From contig OX465581.1 of NCBI GenBank assembly GCA_950022655.1, positions 105,817,125 to 105,881,124 on the forward strand: 64,000 nucleotides of DNA, read 5' to 3'. Under the pieces are notes generated by a model. The model ran no database searches and was not told the origin of the DNA. It saw only the letters and a program-made list of their open reading frames with translations. This DNA comes from Alentia gelatinosa (Eukaryota > Annelida > Polychaeta > Phyllodocida > Polynoidae). Of the stretch, positions 23,346 through 35,919 are shown one piece after another. Numbering within the stretch: position 1 is the stretch's first letter; each line of letters begins with the position of its first letter. Position numbers and translations under genes: made by a program.

Positions 23346-24716
23346 CTGTCTGATGGTTGATGGTAGCTAATTCAGCAATTTGAAGAAATAAAAAATTGAT
23401 CTGGGTGTTCCAACAATCCATCGATCACGGGTGTCCTGTCTTATAAAGACTTGCGAGTTTGATAGATCTGTTTATTTTTCTTACATTCGTGCCTCTTTTT
23501 GTCAATAACACTGTATACAAGACAGACGTCCTTGTCAAGGTCTTCCACGTGACATGGTGCAAAATATTCTAAGAGAAGAATGATTTGAAACATTTGGATA
23601 TCAAGTATATTTACATTGCAATATAGTACATATTTATCACCTGATTTCATGAGTTACCTTGTACAATTAAAGAAATCGTGATAAGATCACAACAGGCAGA
23701 TTAGTATTAAGAGATTGAGGTATAAAAACACCTTTTATACATGGGTCTGTACCGTTGTGTTTCTTTTTCATTGATTAGAAATATTTTTGTACAATGCTCT
23801 TTTCTAAACTCTTCATACGATTTCTACCATAGATTGAACTGATGTCAACAAGAATAAAACGTCTGAATATATTGGATATTTTCAATTGTAACGCTTTCCA
23901 TGGGGGGGGGGGGTAATACCTGTGAACTCCACGCCTGATTGAAAAAAATTAAATTAGATCAGAATCTTATTTAGTCAAAATACCAAGAGTCAAGATAGGT
24001 TTTATGCCATGTTCCGTGGGGCGCCCCAGCCATCGGTCTCTGACTAAACTTCCCCTCCATGAAGCCATCACCCTACATTAAGTAACGTTACACACTCCGA
24101 AGGACAAGAGCCTAACCAGCTAATCCACAGAGATCAACCCCTGCTGAGCCAAAGGGACTAGCCTTGGTTCTCACTGGTATTGTAAATCCAGCTCATCAGT
24201 GGCTGATCGTCACTAGTTGATGATCAATACAAGACTTCGGTGCGTGGAGTGCTGACTGGGAGGTCTCCTGGCAAATATTCGCCGATGCCTACTCAGAGTA
24301 AAATGGGGTTTCGAGAATATATAATTCTGAACGACAATTGTTGTTGATGAATTAGAAAACAGGAATTGAATAATAAAAATCAGTTGGAAAATATTTTGAA
24401 ATAAGGGCCGTAGGGAGTGGGACAATAGTAGTTGAGATTGTGTTTTTGTAGATGGAATTAAGATCAATAATGCTAGAGGTGGTGTACTCATGGATTTTTT
24501 GTTTTGTTTTATATTTTATTTTTTTGTATTGTTTGATGAATGCGTCTCTCACCAAGGTGAGTTTTTCAGACACAAGTCTGAATATCTCAATACAAGTCCA
24601 GAGCGGTGATGTAGAAGGCAGGGTTAGTGTGTATTAGGGTTGTGTGATGTGTGCCGGTTCCAGAGGTGGGCCATGATGAGATTCCCTCAGTCACTTGGGA
24701 ATAGAAAGCAATGTAT
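23346..24716. other. intergenic, no gene supported
   Basis: AT-rich; a run of ten G at 23901-23910. No element or gene recognised. Confidence 0.55.
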
Positions 24717-24780
24717 TCAGAGCTCGTGGAGCACTCGGACAGTAGGTCATGAGTTCAATGTATGCATGATAAAGGGGATT
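24717..24780 (+). repeat. possible degenerate tRNA-derived SINE head
   Basis: AGAGCTCGTGGAGCACTCGG followed by AGGTCATGAGTTCAA resembles the A-box and B-box half of tRNA-derived SINEs (AGCTC-GTGG-AGC and GGT-RTGAGTTCRA). The A box appears to lack several bases, and the tail is not identifiable. Assignment rests on motif resemblance only. Confidence 0.3.
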
Positions 24781-24926
24781 GGGGAGGGTCTTTCATCGAT
24801 TCCTTTCGAAACCCTAATCTGCACTGCCAGTCCGGAACAATGCCAATGCTAATTTTAATCTGTCAGGTGCTGCTTCATGTCGATCTGAGAGTCTCAACAT
24901 CAGGAGACTGGTCCCTCGACTATATT

Positions 24927-25440
24927 GTGTAAACATAGTCAGGTCAATCGCTCAGTCTCTCAATGATTGTGTAACTAAAGTCATGTCAAATTCTCAGTCA
25001 TTTGTGTAAACATAGTCGAGTCAATCTCTCAATGTGTGTGTAACTATAGCCAGGTCAATGTCTCAGTCTCTCAATGCTTGTGTTACTATTGTCAGGTCAA
25101 GTACTGTCTTTCTTCAACTCATCACATCATATATACCTCATTCTTTCAAAATATTATTGACTACCTTATGTTTGAGAAGGTCATATCCATTACCACCATC
25201 TGCATTGCTATTAGATACCAGAGGAACTGCATGGAAGAGCAGCCAATTGTCAAGTTCAGTTGTATAAATCTAATGAATATCTCAGAGAAAGTTTCAGCGT
25301 GACCAAAGTCGGATCCCTGAGTCTCCCAATACGCAATGTGTAACCATAGCGATGCCTATTATATCTCTAAGTCCCGGTGCGGTGTACCAAATGTTTATGT
25401 AACTATGGTCAGGTCAATATCTGTGTCTTTCAATCTACCT
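24927..25440. repeat. minisatellite, ~34-42 bp units, decayed right half
   Basis: Units beginning GTGTAA(A/C)(C/T)ATAGTCAGGTCAAT start at about 24927, 24969, 25004, 25038 and 25080. More diverged units are near 25337 and 25389. Each is followed by CTCAGTCTCTCAATG-like sequence. Spacing alternates near 42 and 35 bp because part of the unit is variably deleted. Confidence 0.75.
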
Positions 25441-27164
25441 GAAGGCATAGATAGTAAATAAGGGTGGAGGCAAGAAGATCTGTGATGTATTTGGACAAAT
25501 ATGTCATTATCAACAGGGACCAAGCTTCAAATAAACTGGACATTCCCTGAAATCGAGTTTTAACCCAGTCTGGATAAATACAGAGGTACTTCTACTCATT
25601 TAGGTTTAATTTTTCCTGACCGTGCTAGCTATATAATAGGAGCCAAATATACTCCACCAAATATACGAGACCTTGTCATGAATTTCTCCATCTTTATTAA
25701 GGATCTGTCCAACCTAGATGGATACTTGGCATACCTTCCTCCCACTAGGTTATTTCAGGTGGTAGGGGAGGGGCTTTAGGGGTGCCCCTTGTGGGGAGGA
25801 GGGTCGCCCTAGTATTACTGACTCCCAGTATCCCTCCATCTCGGCAGCCACCTCTTCTCTCAGACAATTACTCACCGGTGAAGGGCCCGAGGGAGACTTT
25901 CCTGCCTGATATAGTCCAGAAAGGTATACACTTTCAGGTGGACTAACCCAGCCTGGGACCAGGCTGTGTCTACATCTAACGCCCATTATAACACACACGC
26001 CCAGTGATGGTGTTGGTGCTGCGCGTGTGTGTTTGTGCATGTGTGCGTTTATGTGTGCCATTCAGGTTCGTGGTCGCTTTATCACATAATAAAAGGATCT
26101 TTACTGCATCATTGATTTCAGCTTTGGGTATCCTCTATTTTGAACTAAAAGATAATCGGCATCCGTTGTACATCTCCATCAAAATGTGAACAATGTCTCC
26201 AGCAATTACAAATGGGGCGCAACACCTAATGATATATACATGCAATTTTTTGGGTTCACTAACGTTGCTTCAGTTGTCTTTCTACCTGTGATGCGTCACA
26301 ACAAAAGAACAGAGATAGTAGATCGATTATCCTGTGTTCGTTAAAACTTCCGGATGCTCCCGCACAAACGTCAAATAAATAATTTACGGAGGTATTATTC
26401 ATTTGCCTTTGTTACATAGAATGCATGTAGACATAAATAGAATTGCACTAAATCCTCCGCTGCAGATGAATTAAATGCCAGGTCATCAGATTTTATGAAT
26501 TACCGAATGCGGCATTAAACTTTTTTATATTCATTTGGCACTTAGTTGATAATAGTTATACTAATGTGTTCGTATGTATGTTAGCACTTTGTGTAAGCGT
26601 CGAATGTGAAAGAGATCCAGTATTTCCTCCTGTTCTTTGTTATAATGCAGGCATTAAAATTATGGCAATGAAGTTTTTTTTATTTTTTTTCGTTCCAATG
26701 TAGTCGGTGTGACTGCGTGGTAGAAAAAAAGCACAGCGGTTGGAGGAAGACTTGCTACTTGCTACGCCTCGTCTACCAACAATGAAGTCAGAGTGTGCCT
26801 AAGACCGCATTCAATATTTGTTCTATAAGGATTCCTTTATTATCGACCCTTTGACCAATTGCATAGAGACGCCCACGTCCGCATTGAAGGAATGATAATC
26901 AGTGCTGCACTTCACACGAGTTGTAAACTTAACATCTTTATCTAAAGTCCAGAAGAGATAGACAGTTGTGTTTAAAACATTATGTTACACACAAACATAT
27001 GTATGATATTAATCTTTTAGGATCCAAACTCAAAGGTTTGGCGGTAAATATCAATAATAACAGGCTTTATCTAATAACATTTAACAGAGGGCGTAAAACC
27101 CATAGATAGACGTGGGATAACCCAAGAATTAGTGAAAAATAAACATCCAGGTTAAAAACATATA
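25441..27164. other. intergenic, no gene supported
   Basis: AT-rich DNA; nothing recognisable on either strand. Confidence 0.55.
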
Positions 27165-27166
27165 TA

Positions 27167-28267
27167 CACTGTAAAAAATTTCCTACTGTAAACATGGACG
27201 GTATATCACTGTAATCTTATCCACAGTTCTATACCATATATTTGATACCAAAAAATGGTATTCAACTGTAAAAGTATTCAGGACTGTAATCCACCCAATC
27301 TACGGTCAGTTTACAGTATAAATCTGTAAATATGGACATATTAGATACACTTAGATTAACTCCAATATCACCAACAAATCAAAGTGGAGAATAAAATGCA
27401 AGAGTTAACTTCATCAAAATGTGTAATGGATATTCATCGATCTCCTGTGAAGTTCCTGCCATTTAGAGCACATTTATTCTCAAGTTGTCATGACATCAAT
27501 ATCATAAAGGGGATTAGACACCACTTTCATAGAACATTTCTAAAACATATGTAGGATTGACTTCATCCTACTATATCAAATGCAGCTTTGTACCGTCAGA
27601 TTCTGATGAGTATTCCTGTAAAATAGTTTGCATAATAACATTAGAGTTGAAAAACTTAAATGTTGAAATATCATTGATAATAATTATTAATGATACTGAT
27701 AAGCCAATAGGCCTATAGAGAATGTATGATGGTAGCCAATATATAATATTCACTTTTATATTCATAATCTCCTAGGGGCCATTCATAAAATGCCATGTGC
27801 ACTGAGGGGGGGGGAGGATTGGAGGGTCAAGGATTTAGGAAATTCTGCATATGCTCTTTTTTTGATCAATTGCATAAAAGTTTGGGAGGAGGGGTTGGAG
27901 GTTTCAAATTTCAGAAATTCTGTATACATACTCTATAGGTGGCCCTCTACATATAACAATTCTCAAGAACCTCAATAACAAGATTTCTGGTATATGTATA
28001 ATGAAGGGCTGTGCATAAAGTATATTTCATACAGCTTTGCTCCTCTGTATTTACAGGTCTGAACCGTTTTCAAAATACAGTTTATTACAGTGAAAATTCA
28101 TGGTCTGAAATATATTACAGGTTTAAACCGTTAGGAAAATACAGTCTAGGACAGTTGTAATTTACAATAAAAAATATATTACGGTCACCCCTACAATTTA
28201 CGGTATTTCCCTGGCACCCCAGTTGCCTGGGAAATATCGTAAAATTCACGGGAAATTTTTTACAGTG
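27167..28267. mobile_element. TA-flanked DNA transposon, non-autonomous
   Basis: The terminal inverted repeats are CACTGTAAAAAATTTCC and its complement. They are flanked by TA on both sides (27165-27166 and 28268-28269), consistent with TA target duplication. The interior has repeated words such as ACAG(G)TTTAAACCGTT and paired TTACGG, CCCTGGCA and TGCCTGGG near the right end. No transposase is encoded. A partial relative occupies 44622-44866. Superfamily is not certain. Confidence 0.8.
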
Positions 28268-28349
28268 TAGGTAAGACTCGATATGTCTAACAAACAGTGA
28301 CGTAGTAGGTAAACAACAATGTACATGCTCTGCAGTGAATGATAGATTG

Positions 28350-28695
28350 CATTCTATTGGATGTTTAATATATATATCATTATATAACTCCGTTTATATA
28401 AATATAAATTATCAACCAATACATGCTACAGTATTATTCACTGCGGTACCTACTTGTTTGTTGGCCTCACAGATATTTTTCTAGGTAACCCGGTAACCTG
28501 ATGCGGTTACCAGAGTTGACCTGGTGACGTTTATTACTTTCAAATAACATTCCGCTCGTTTCCTGAGCAGACGTTTTTAATCTTACCTTGATGTGTAAAT
28601 TTTTATTTTACCTTTAGAAATGTATTTCTTGATGTGTAGGACTGGGGTTTGTCCCACTGTAGTTGTTGAATAAATCCTGTTTATTTCATATTTTC
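28350..28695. repeat. dispersed repeat, copy B (related to 5229-5640)
   Basis: It shares with copy A an AT run, TATAAATTAT, CCGGTAACC, GATGCGGTTACCAG, CCTGGTGAC and GTTGAATAAATCCTGTT followed by CCGCCA, in the same order and strand. Flanking GCAGTGAAT (28331) and ATTCACTGC (28436) form a short inverted pair that may belong to the element. Confidence 0.6.
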
Positions 28696-28755
28696 CGCCA
28701 TACACGCCATTGTCACAATTATTCTATTATTATCCATCTCTTAATATTGTTGAAA

Positions 28756-28760
<5 letters not shown>

Positions 28761-28850
<90 letters not shown>

Positions 28851-28857
28851 ATATACA

Positions 28858-28923
<66 letters not shown>

Positions 28924-28951
28924 GATATATATACAGGATATATATATATAT
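28761..28951. repeat. long (TA)n microsatellite
   Basis: About 190 bp of almost pure TA with a few TTT and ACAGGA interruptions. The long tyrosine/isoleucine frames across it are artefacts of the repeat. Length is likely polymorphic and assembly may be approximate here. Confidence 0.95.
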
Positions 28952-31397
28952 CCTGTGCTTCGGAAACACAAGAAACATGATGTAAGCGTTGGCGATATTT
29001 CTATTACTATAAAAAGGGATGTAGTATATAGATTCCACTCCTCCTATATTTCTATAATATCCGGAATTATGTTATCTGAAACGGGTGAAAGGCTACTCCA
29101 CACAGTCCCTACCTGCCTATCATGTTGGCTCAGTCCAGTAGTAGATTCTTTCCTCTGACCCGGCCCCTGGTCACTACAAAAATAACCCTTGACCAAGTCA
29201 GGTATCTTTCTATCATTTCCTTTTAATTCCATCAACTCTTATCACTATGGCCCGAAGTCATTACAATTCCACATCCGTTTTCCATTAGTATTTCCTAGGT
29301 CTTTCTTGGTGGTTTTATCTTTTCTCAAAGTTTTTAACTTGGACAACTAAATTGGGCACAGCACAGGTCATATGTCAGTTGTCAACATTTATCATTCAGA
29401 TTTCTAAGAACGCATATTTTCTTCTACCGTTGTTATCAAATCTTAATTCTATCTAATTAGGAAGCATATACTTTAGTTAATTACCTATAATTGTTGTTAA
29501 TATGATCTCATTTTCAAGTAATAACAATATTATGATGAGACTAAACCATCCAAAGGGCTATTACCCTGTAATCATCATATTCGGCTATTCGCTCCAACCT
29601 TTAATACTATCTTAGAGGTTCCTGGAAAAAATAGATAAATATCGTACTATCCACCAAGGATGTCAATCACACCCGACTTATACCTTGTGATTTTGGTCAC
29701 TTTTGGTATCAAAGCGCCAAACTACCTAACACTTTTTGTTGATAATACACTGACAACAAATGGTTAGGCGGAAATACTTTTTCTGTTAGCTACCAGCGTA
29801 CTATGCCCTATTGAGAGCTGTTTTTGTCACCGATAAACGTCCCCTGTGAAGGACTGAAATCGCTTGGATTAGAGAGCCAACAGATTAGATATTCTGCCGT
29901 TAACATATGTACCCAGGGCCTTTGCTCTCTGCTGCACAATATTTGACACAGACAGCCCCACTTTCATACATTTTGTGCCTCGTCAATGTGTATAGCCATG
30001 GTGCACACAAAATGCCTAAATACTAAGGCGGAAGGGAAGGTAATATGGAAGAAATTTATTATTGAAGTGATTAAAGAGGTAATATTGAAGACTGTCACAT
30101 AGTTGGAGGGAAGTGAGAAGGAGTCAAGAGTTAATTGTTGGGTGGTTGGGTGGTTGGGTGGTATCCGTTTCTGCTGCTATTCTGAGGGATAGTGAAGATG
30201 GTGTGGTGCGTGGTCACGTGGGAGCAGGATGCGCGTCCCCACCTGACCGGCAGGAGGGTCCTGGCGTGACCAGTTGTGCGTTCCTGGATACCGTTCTTCT
30301 CTCCCGCTTCCGCATTAGAGCCAACCACCTTAACCATGATGCATATCACAATGACTAGACTCGACGCGCAATGATAACATTATGAAAGGATTGATGCATC
30401 TGTAATTCAAAGATTGTGTCTTTCACTATATGTGAAGGTCTATTGGAATGTCAAGGCTTATAGCGTATCATTATGAGGAATCTGTGACGAAATGAAATAT
30501 TGGGCACTCAGTCACTGGAGACCGACTACTCGCAACATTGACAAAATGTACCAACTTCTTTGCCAGCATCTCAGCTACACAGATTCTTAAAGGCTAATAG
30601 AATCATCATATACTCTGTCAGACGCTAGAAACATGTCTTTCGCTGTTTTCCACTGTTTCCTGAATTAAATGATACTCTTTTCACCAACGAAGTTGATTGT
30701 TGTCTGAGAACATTTTGTTTATTATTTAAGCAGATAGGCCCCTATTTCGAATTATGAGGTCAGAATAACCTGGAAATGTACATATATTAATGTCCGCAGA
30801 CCACTACCAAATACATTCTCTGTATTTAATTAAAGAAAATGTTGTTGAGGGGAGACATATCATTATGTTGCTGCTGTTATGTACTTCATAGGTGAATGAG
30901 GTTTGATGAGTTGTAGGGTCTCTTGTACGTCCTGTCACTTGTACATTATGCTCTCTGTTGACATCAGCGTGGAAGATCGCTAGGAAATGAATGAACCTTT
31001 CTATTGTCTCTAAATATACTCGAATAGAAATTAAGAAAAAAGGGTGAACACATCGCCAGGTGGAAGTGTTAAGAACTAATCAATAAACCCCTTTGCATAC
31101 TCCTATTATGCAAATTTACGTCCTAGTTATATTCGTTGACAACAACCTTGTCGGAAATAAAAAAGGATACCCTTTTTCTTTGGGTAAAGTATAACTATGT
31201 GTAAATCAGCTTTGATTCTTTTTCAATACATCTAGATTCAAATTAAGTTACTGAATATAGGTCAATTGGTTTACGCACTTAGCAACCTCAGGTTTCATGA
31301 TAGTTACTACTGTTCAATTTGCAAATGTTGTATTGTTGATTACACGTTTCGCACTTGGATATATGCCCAAGGTAATTGACAGTCATCTAGGACAGTG
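28952..31397. other. intergenic, no gene supported
   Basis: Mostly AT-rich. The GT-rich run TGGTTGGGTGGTTGGGTGG (about 30144-30163) has guanine triplets that could form a G-quadruplex. Nothing else is recognised. Confidence 0.55.
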
Positions 31398-31429
31398 TTG
31401 GAGTATCCTTTCGTAGTACCGGAGTGTGA

Positions 31430-31765
31430 AGCTAGTCCTCCTCCAGCCTTCCGAGAAAAAAAATTCTGCAAAGAATGTAAGAAATGCAATATACAGAATG
31501 GGGGACAAACAAAGAGAAAGATCAAAGAACGAATACGAGAACATCTAAACTGCATAAGAAAGAACAACAACATCGACGACGAGGCCCGCCACTTCAACAA
31601 GGCGGATCACAAGGGAAAACAGGATATAAAGGTCTATATCCTGGATTTCATCTACAGAAACCCAGCAAGGAAGCAAAACAACTAAGAAATAAGATTGAAC
31701 TCAACTGGATACACCCACTGAAGACTCAATCACCGGATGGGTTAAATACGTTTGATAACATACGT
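31430..31765 (+). pseudogene. Penelope-like element GIY-YIG endonuclease fragment
   Basis: One frame reads KECKKCNIQ, GGQTKRKIKERIREH, then ARHFNKADHKGKQDIKVYI. After a frameshift near 31655-31685 the next frame continues RNKIELNWIHPLKTQSPDGL. This order matches the C-terminal GIY-YIG endonuclease of Penelope-like retroelements, which cut target DNA. The usual YVG before QT reads NGG, so a catalytic-motif tyrosine is lost. The reverse transcriptase is absent: a 5'-truncated, dead copy. Confidence 0.75.
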
Positions 31766-31940
31766 TTGATAACATATATGGGTAATTTTCCCAGATCGTC
31801 TCACAAATGCCACGTTAATAAATTTTTGGATGGCTGGAGCAGGACTAGCTCCGCACAATTCTAGTTCTGTCTCTCTGAAACACGAGCCGGAGAGAGAATG
31901 ACCACACAACAAAGGAACGAAAACTAAACAGCACCACACT

Positions 31941-31990
31941 GCACCTGACGAGATCCAAAACTGGGTCGAAACCACTACCACGCGGGTAGC
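31941..31990 (+). ncRNA. hammerhead ribozyme core of Penelope-like element
   Basis: CTGACGA (31945-31951) is followed by a five-pair stem II, GATCC/GGGTC (31952-31956 with 31963-31967, loop AAAACT, one G-T pair), then GAAA (31968-31971). A short stem III, ACC/GGT, can form with GTA as the candidate cleavage triplet at 31986-31988. This is the canonical hammerhead core. Such ribozymes are known in the terminal repeats of Penelope-like elements. Stem I pairing is poor here beyond one G-C, so this copy may be decayed. Confidence 0.6.
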
Positions 31991-32919
31991 CGTTTTCTGA
32001 TTAGATCCCGAAAGAACAAACTAAAGGAAGCCCACAAGGGCAAGACCAAGAATATGAATAAAGGGAACAAGGGGTGGAGAAATAAAGGACACACAGAGAC
32101 AGGAGAGGAAGGGTCCAATCAGAACCGAGATGGGACTAGATGGGAGAAGCTATAAAACAGCGACTCCGACCCCGATCCTCTGTATAGTGGTCGTGCCATA
32201 CTACATACCGGTGCACGAATGTCCCACTTTTACGGGATAGTAGAAAAGATTCCGTTCGGCCGCACCGTGGCGTAAAATATTGATACTACTCACCGTACCA
32301 CGGGACTTGTTGACAATAACAGAAAAAAAAACCAAACAAAATGGTGGACATTTCCCCTATTCGGGAGTATCTTTGCACAATAAAATCACCCAGCACTACA
32401 CACACACCCGGAATCAATGTAAAATAAATAAACCAATAGCAAGAATCGTAAATATATACCCAATAAAGACATTATCAAAACTAGAATATATGAAAAAACG
32501 CCCAGCCCGTACTCTTGAATTCTGAGCAAAAGTTACTAAATGACGTCATTACTAGCGCTCACTCTCCCAGCAGAACTTTCTTGGCACATGCACTTACTAA
32601 TCTCTGCACCAATCCCCCGCTATAACTCTCCATAACGACGTTCTAACGTCACCGCGGAGGGGCCCCTGAGCGGATCACCAGTGAATTATTCATAAAGGTG
32701 TATGTTTGCGGATTAATATGTGCTGTACTGTAGGGTGAGACTATTTAGTGGGTGGTAAAATGGCCTTTTTAATGATTTATCGATATATAGTAATAAAGGG
32801 ACATTCGGTGAGTATCTCAGACCAAAATATCTCTGAACAGATTCAATTCAGTCACACTAACCATGTCTCTCTATATTACCAACGCCCCGTGTATCACAAC
32901 AATGTCATCTAGGACAGTG

Positions 32920-34280
32920 GTTAGTTGACTGTGTACTCAGGCTGTTTCTGTAACTCTATCTGTGTGTTGTGTACCTGTCGTTTGTCTCCTGATCTTTTTC
33001 CAAATGCCTATTTTATAATTATGACTGACACTGCACTGCCAATTAAAATATATTTATTAGACAACACTTTAAGAAGAATAAAACATGTACGAATGTAAAA
33101 TCACACAATGAGATTTGTTGAGTAAAATGAGTATCATAAGTAGGATACGAAGAAATACAGTGATGGTTACATACTGGTAAGATGAGTAAAATGTACAGAG
33201 TACATGTAAGAGATATGGAGTGTTACGAAGTAAGTCACTCATTTTGATTCATCAGCCCACCAAATAAAAATGAGTCTATGGTGTGGGTGGGTGGGAGAAG
33301 AAAGTCCAGGCGTCCGTACTGTTTCAACAAGAAAACAGGAATGGCGTTAATCGAGGGTCACGTGACCCCGGTGAGTATGTGGTGACGTAGGTATGAGTTA
33401 TATAATTGTTCGACCATCCATTTGAGGTTAGCTAGATAAGAAAAGACGGCAGTTGGGCAAATTATAATCAATTTACAATTAATATGTACACTGTTGTTCA
33501 TCTTGTTATGATGCATAAGTGCCGGCAACACGAATCTCTGCATAATGATTTAAGGGAAACCCATCTATGAGGTATCTAGAACTTCTAGCTGTTAATGGGC
33601 ACAGAGTATATTCATTGTAAATACGCCTGTCAAATGGCAAATGTACTGTATTGAATAGAAAGACCGAATGACACTAGAATAAACTGCGACTTCGCAAACA
33701 TATCTAGACTGCATTTCTATGTAATCAATATGATATTACATAAATATGAAATTTACTCCGGTGTTATATTGGTCCCTGTAGATATTATCAATAAAGTCAA
33801 CGACAGTGAATTTTGTTGCGTGTCAAGAGAGTTTGCAAAGAATAACCACTGTAATACAATTGGTTTATACTAGGGTACTCATTGTCATGTATATGTATAT
33901 GTATTAAAAAAGACAATATAGACCTTTATCTACAGGGCAAATATGACATTTTGCAACCTAGTTGTGGTATACATCAAATGATACCCCTCTGTTATTGCAC
34001 ACTATTTCCAGCCTTTGGTGATCAAACTGAAACAGTTTTATCTGTATAAAGATACATATCCCAGGCCTCTCTATTGAAGCCTTTGAAGTTATACGAGTCA
34101 CAGCTGTGAGCTGCTCTCGTGGTCTGTCCTGATGTGCCTCCTCCTCTGCAACTATCTGATAACCTAATCGGGTTGCTCGCCATGGGCATCCTTTTCTAAA
34201 ATAGCCTTCATTTGAAATCAAATATGTACATATTTATTAAATCTATTATTGTTTTTTATAGAGGAAACCTATGAAAGTAT
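32920..34280. other. intergenic, no gene supported
   Basis: AT-rich; no element or gene recognised. Confidence 0.55.
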
Positions 34281-34389
34281 AGGGTCAGAGCTCGTATCCC
34301 ATCAAGTTTGAATCGCGTAGTAATTCACAAGGCGAAGCCGCGTGAATTATGTCGCGATCTAGACGCAATGGGATCGAGCTCAGACCCTT
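34281..34389. repeat. foldback element with GGCTTCGCC apex
   Basis: The arms AGGGTCAGAGCTCGTATCCC and, inverted, GGGATCGAGCTCAGACCCT enclose a second stem, TAATTCAC...GTGAATTA. Its loop on the minus strand reads GCGGCTTCGCCTT. Two nested stems in 109 bp give a strong cruciform. Confidence 0.75.
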
Positions 34390-35077
34390 AACTTGAATGG
34401 GTTTCTGAATTTATCTCACCCTCTACATTGACTTAAAGGCTAACATTTGTGACATAATCCGCTATTGGATGTTTTTCCTAAATATCTCATGGGCGTTGGA
34501 TACGAGTTCTTCTCTAAAATGTGGGCATCTTACACTTCGGGTATATGCTTCGGCTGGTTCTGCACATATTATATAGTTGCTAAATACGCCTTGTGCTTAG
34601 ACCGATCGAGTAACGCTATTCACTCCCGAACTTATCAAATACGAGCGATATTGATGTAATTGAACGATAATTCTATTCTAATCCTGCATAAACAGTCATA
34701 CTCATAGCCTATTGATTAGTGTAAAAGTATCGGCGCACCACAACGGAAGACTTGTGCAAACAGTTGTTCATATTGAATTTTAAAGATAAAAAACACAAAC
34801 AAGTTCCCGCTTACTCGTGCATGCAGCTGGGAAAATGCGTACAGTGGTGCAATGCATTAAATCCCATGGCCCGGAATTATTTTGAGGGTCCACCACTGCT
34901 CCAATCTAAGGTGCTTTCCTGTTACTGTATACCACAGAATCGAGATAACGTTACTACTGTGTGATATATTCCCATGGCAGGCTAATAAACATAAACAATA
35001 ACAACTATTTATCAAAACCAAACCTCTGGAGAAAAACAAGTGCAGCAGGCCCACTCACTATCGCTGCAATACAGCTA
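34390..35077. other. spacer, no gene supported
   Basis: Short frames only (64-70 codons), unrecognised. Confidence 0.5.
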
Positions 35078-35347
35078 TTTATCCTACCCCTAATATAAAA
35101 TCCCATAGCCCTAACATTGACTTTCCGTATGCCACACTGACCGTATGCCACACTAGTGGCATACAGAATTATTATCACGTAATATTCCCAAATCGGGGAG
35201 ACGGGGTAGGATAAAATCAAAACCTGATTCGTTTTAACCTTGGCTACTCCAAGAGTTTTGGCTCCGGACTTCACTCTGCTTCGCCTCATGAAGTCACTAT
35301 GCCAAACTCCAGTCATGGCATACGGTGGCCAAGATCCAGTTTTACTA
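35078..35347. mobile_element. composite foldback MITE, copy 1
   Basis: The left half is bounded by TTATCCTACCCC (35078) and GGGGTAGGATAA (about 35203-35214) and contains several CGTATGCCACACTG words. The right half is a palindrome starting CCTTGGC and ending GGCCAAG, with GGACTTCAC / GTGAAGT-like stems around CTGCTTCGCCTCATG. The same two halves in the same order recur at 48009-48311, so they move as one unit. Confidence 0.75.
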
Positions 35348-35504
35348 TAATGCCTAAGAGATGTTTGGAAGGGATGATTACAGGGTTTTTTTCAAATCCC
35401 TTCTCCAATTCCTGCATTTAGCCGTTCTACCTTGATAGAACCCATCATCTGTGGATGGTTACTCGACTTGTCATATCAATATAGCAAGAATGGTGTGTAA
35501 AAAT

Positions 35505-35866
35505 GTCACTCAAGTTAAGAGATTCAGTATATGATGAAATATATGTATCTGGTACATGATAATTGAAGTCAAATATCAAGCTAGAATAATTGTCTTTTTC
35601 TGAGTTGTTGGGCGGGTGGTGGCAAAAGTTAATGTAGTTTTCAAGTTGGCTGCCTGCGTTAGACTGAGGCAGTGACGTCGACCGTGGTCAGGGGTTGTCT
35701 GAATTACAGTAGATGGAACCATGTTAATTATACTTAAATTTAACAATTACCATCCAATTAATTCGATGCGAGAAATTGGTACGAGAGATTTATTACTCAT
35801 GTTAAGGGATTCAGTATACAACGAGATATAGGTATCTAGTACATGATAGTTGAAGTCATATATCAG
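35505..35866. repeat. local direct duplication of ~75 bp
   Basis: 35505-35580 and 35792-35866 share TCA(A/T)GTTAAG(A/G)GATTCAGTATA, then GTATCT(G/A)GTACATGATA and TTGAAGTCA. Both are followed within about 50 bp by TTTTC-TGAGTTG or TTTTCCCAGTTGAG. This is a diverged tandem-type duplication with a period of about 287 bp. Confidence 0.6.
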
Positions 35867-35919
35867 TCAGTTTGTACAAGAGAGCATTTGGGATTTTCCC
35901 AGTTGAGGTGAGAGGAACA

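Larger units (their letters stand above)
31398..32903 (+). mobile_element. probable extent of truncated Penelope-like insertion
   Basis: The 16-mer GTCATCTAGGACAGTG occurs at 31382-31397 and again at 32904-32919, bracketing the endonuclease remnant, the hammerhead core and the following non-coding tail. That is the arrangement expected of a target-site duplication. One 16-bp repeat can arise by chance in a window this size, so the outer limits are tentative. Confidence 0.4.

Noticed and set aside
24000..24180. Possible tRNA-like minus-strand sequence (TTAGCTGGTTAGGC)
   Set aside because: An A-box-like word but no B box at a proper distance and no cloverleaf.
28710..29038. Tyr/Ile-rich frames on both strands
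   Set aside because: Artefacts of reading through the (TA)n microsatellite.
30144..30163. GGGTGGTTGGGTGG quadruplex-like run as a regulatory element
   Set aside because: Structurally possible, but there is no nearby gene or supporting context.
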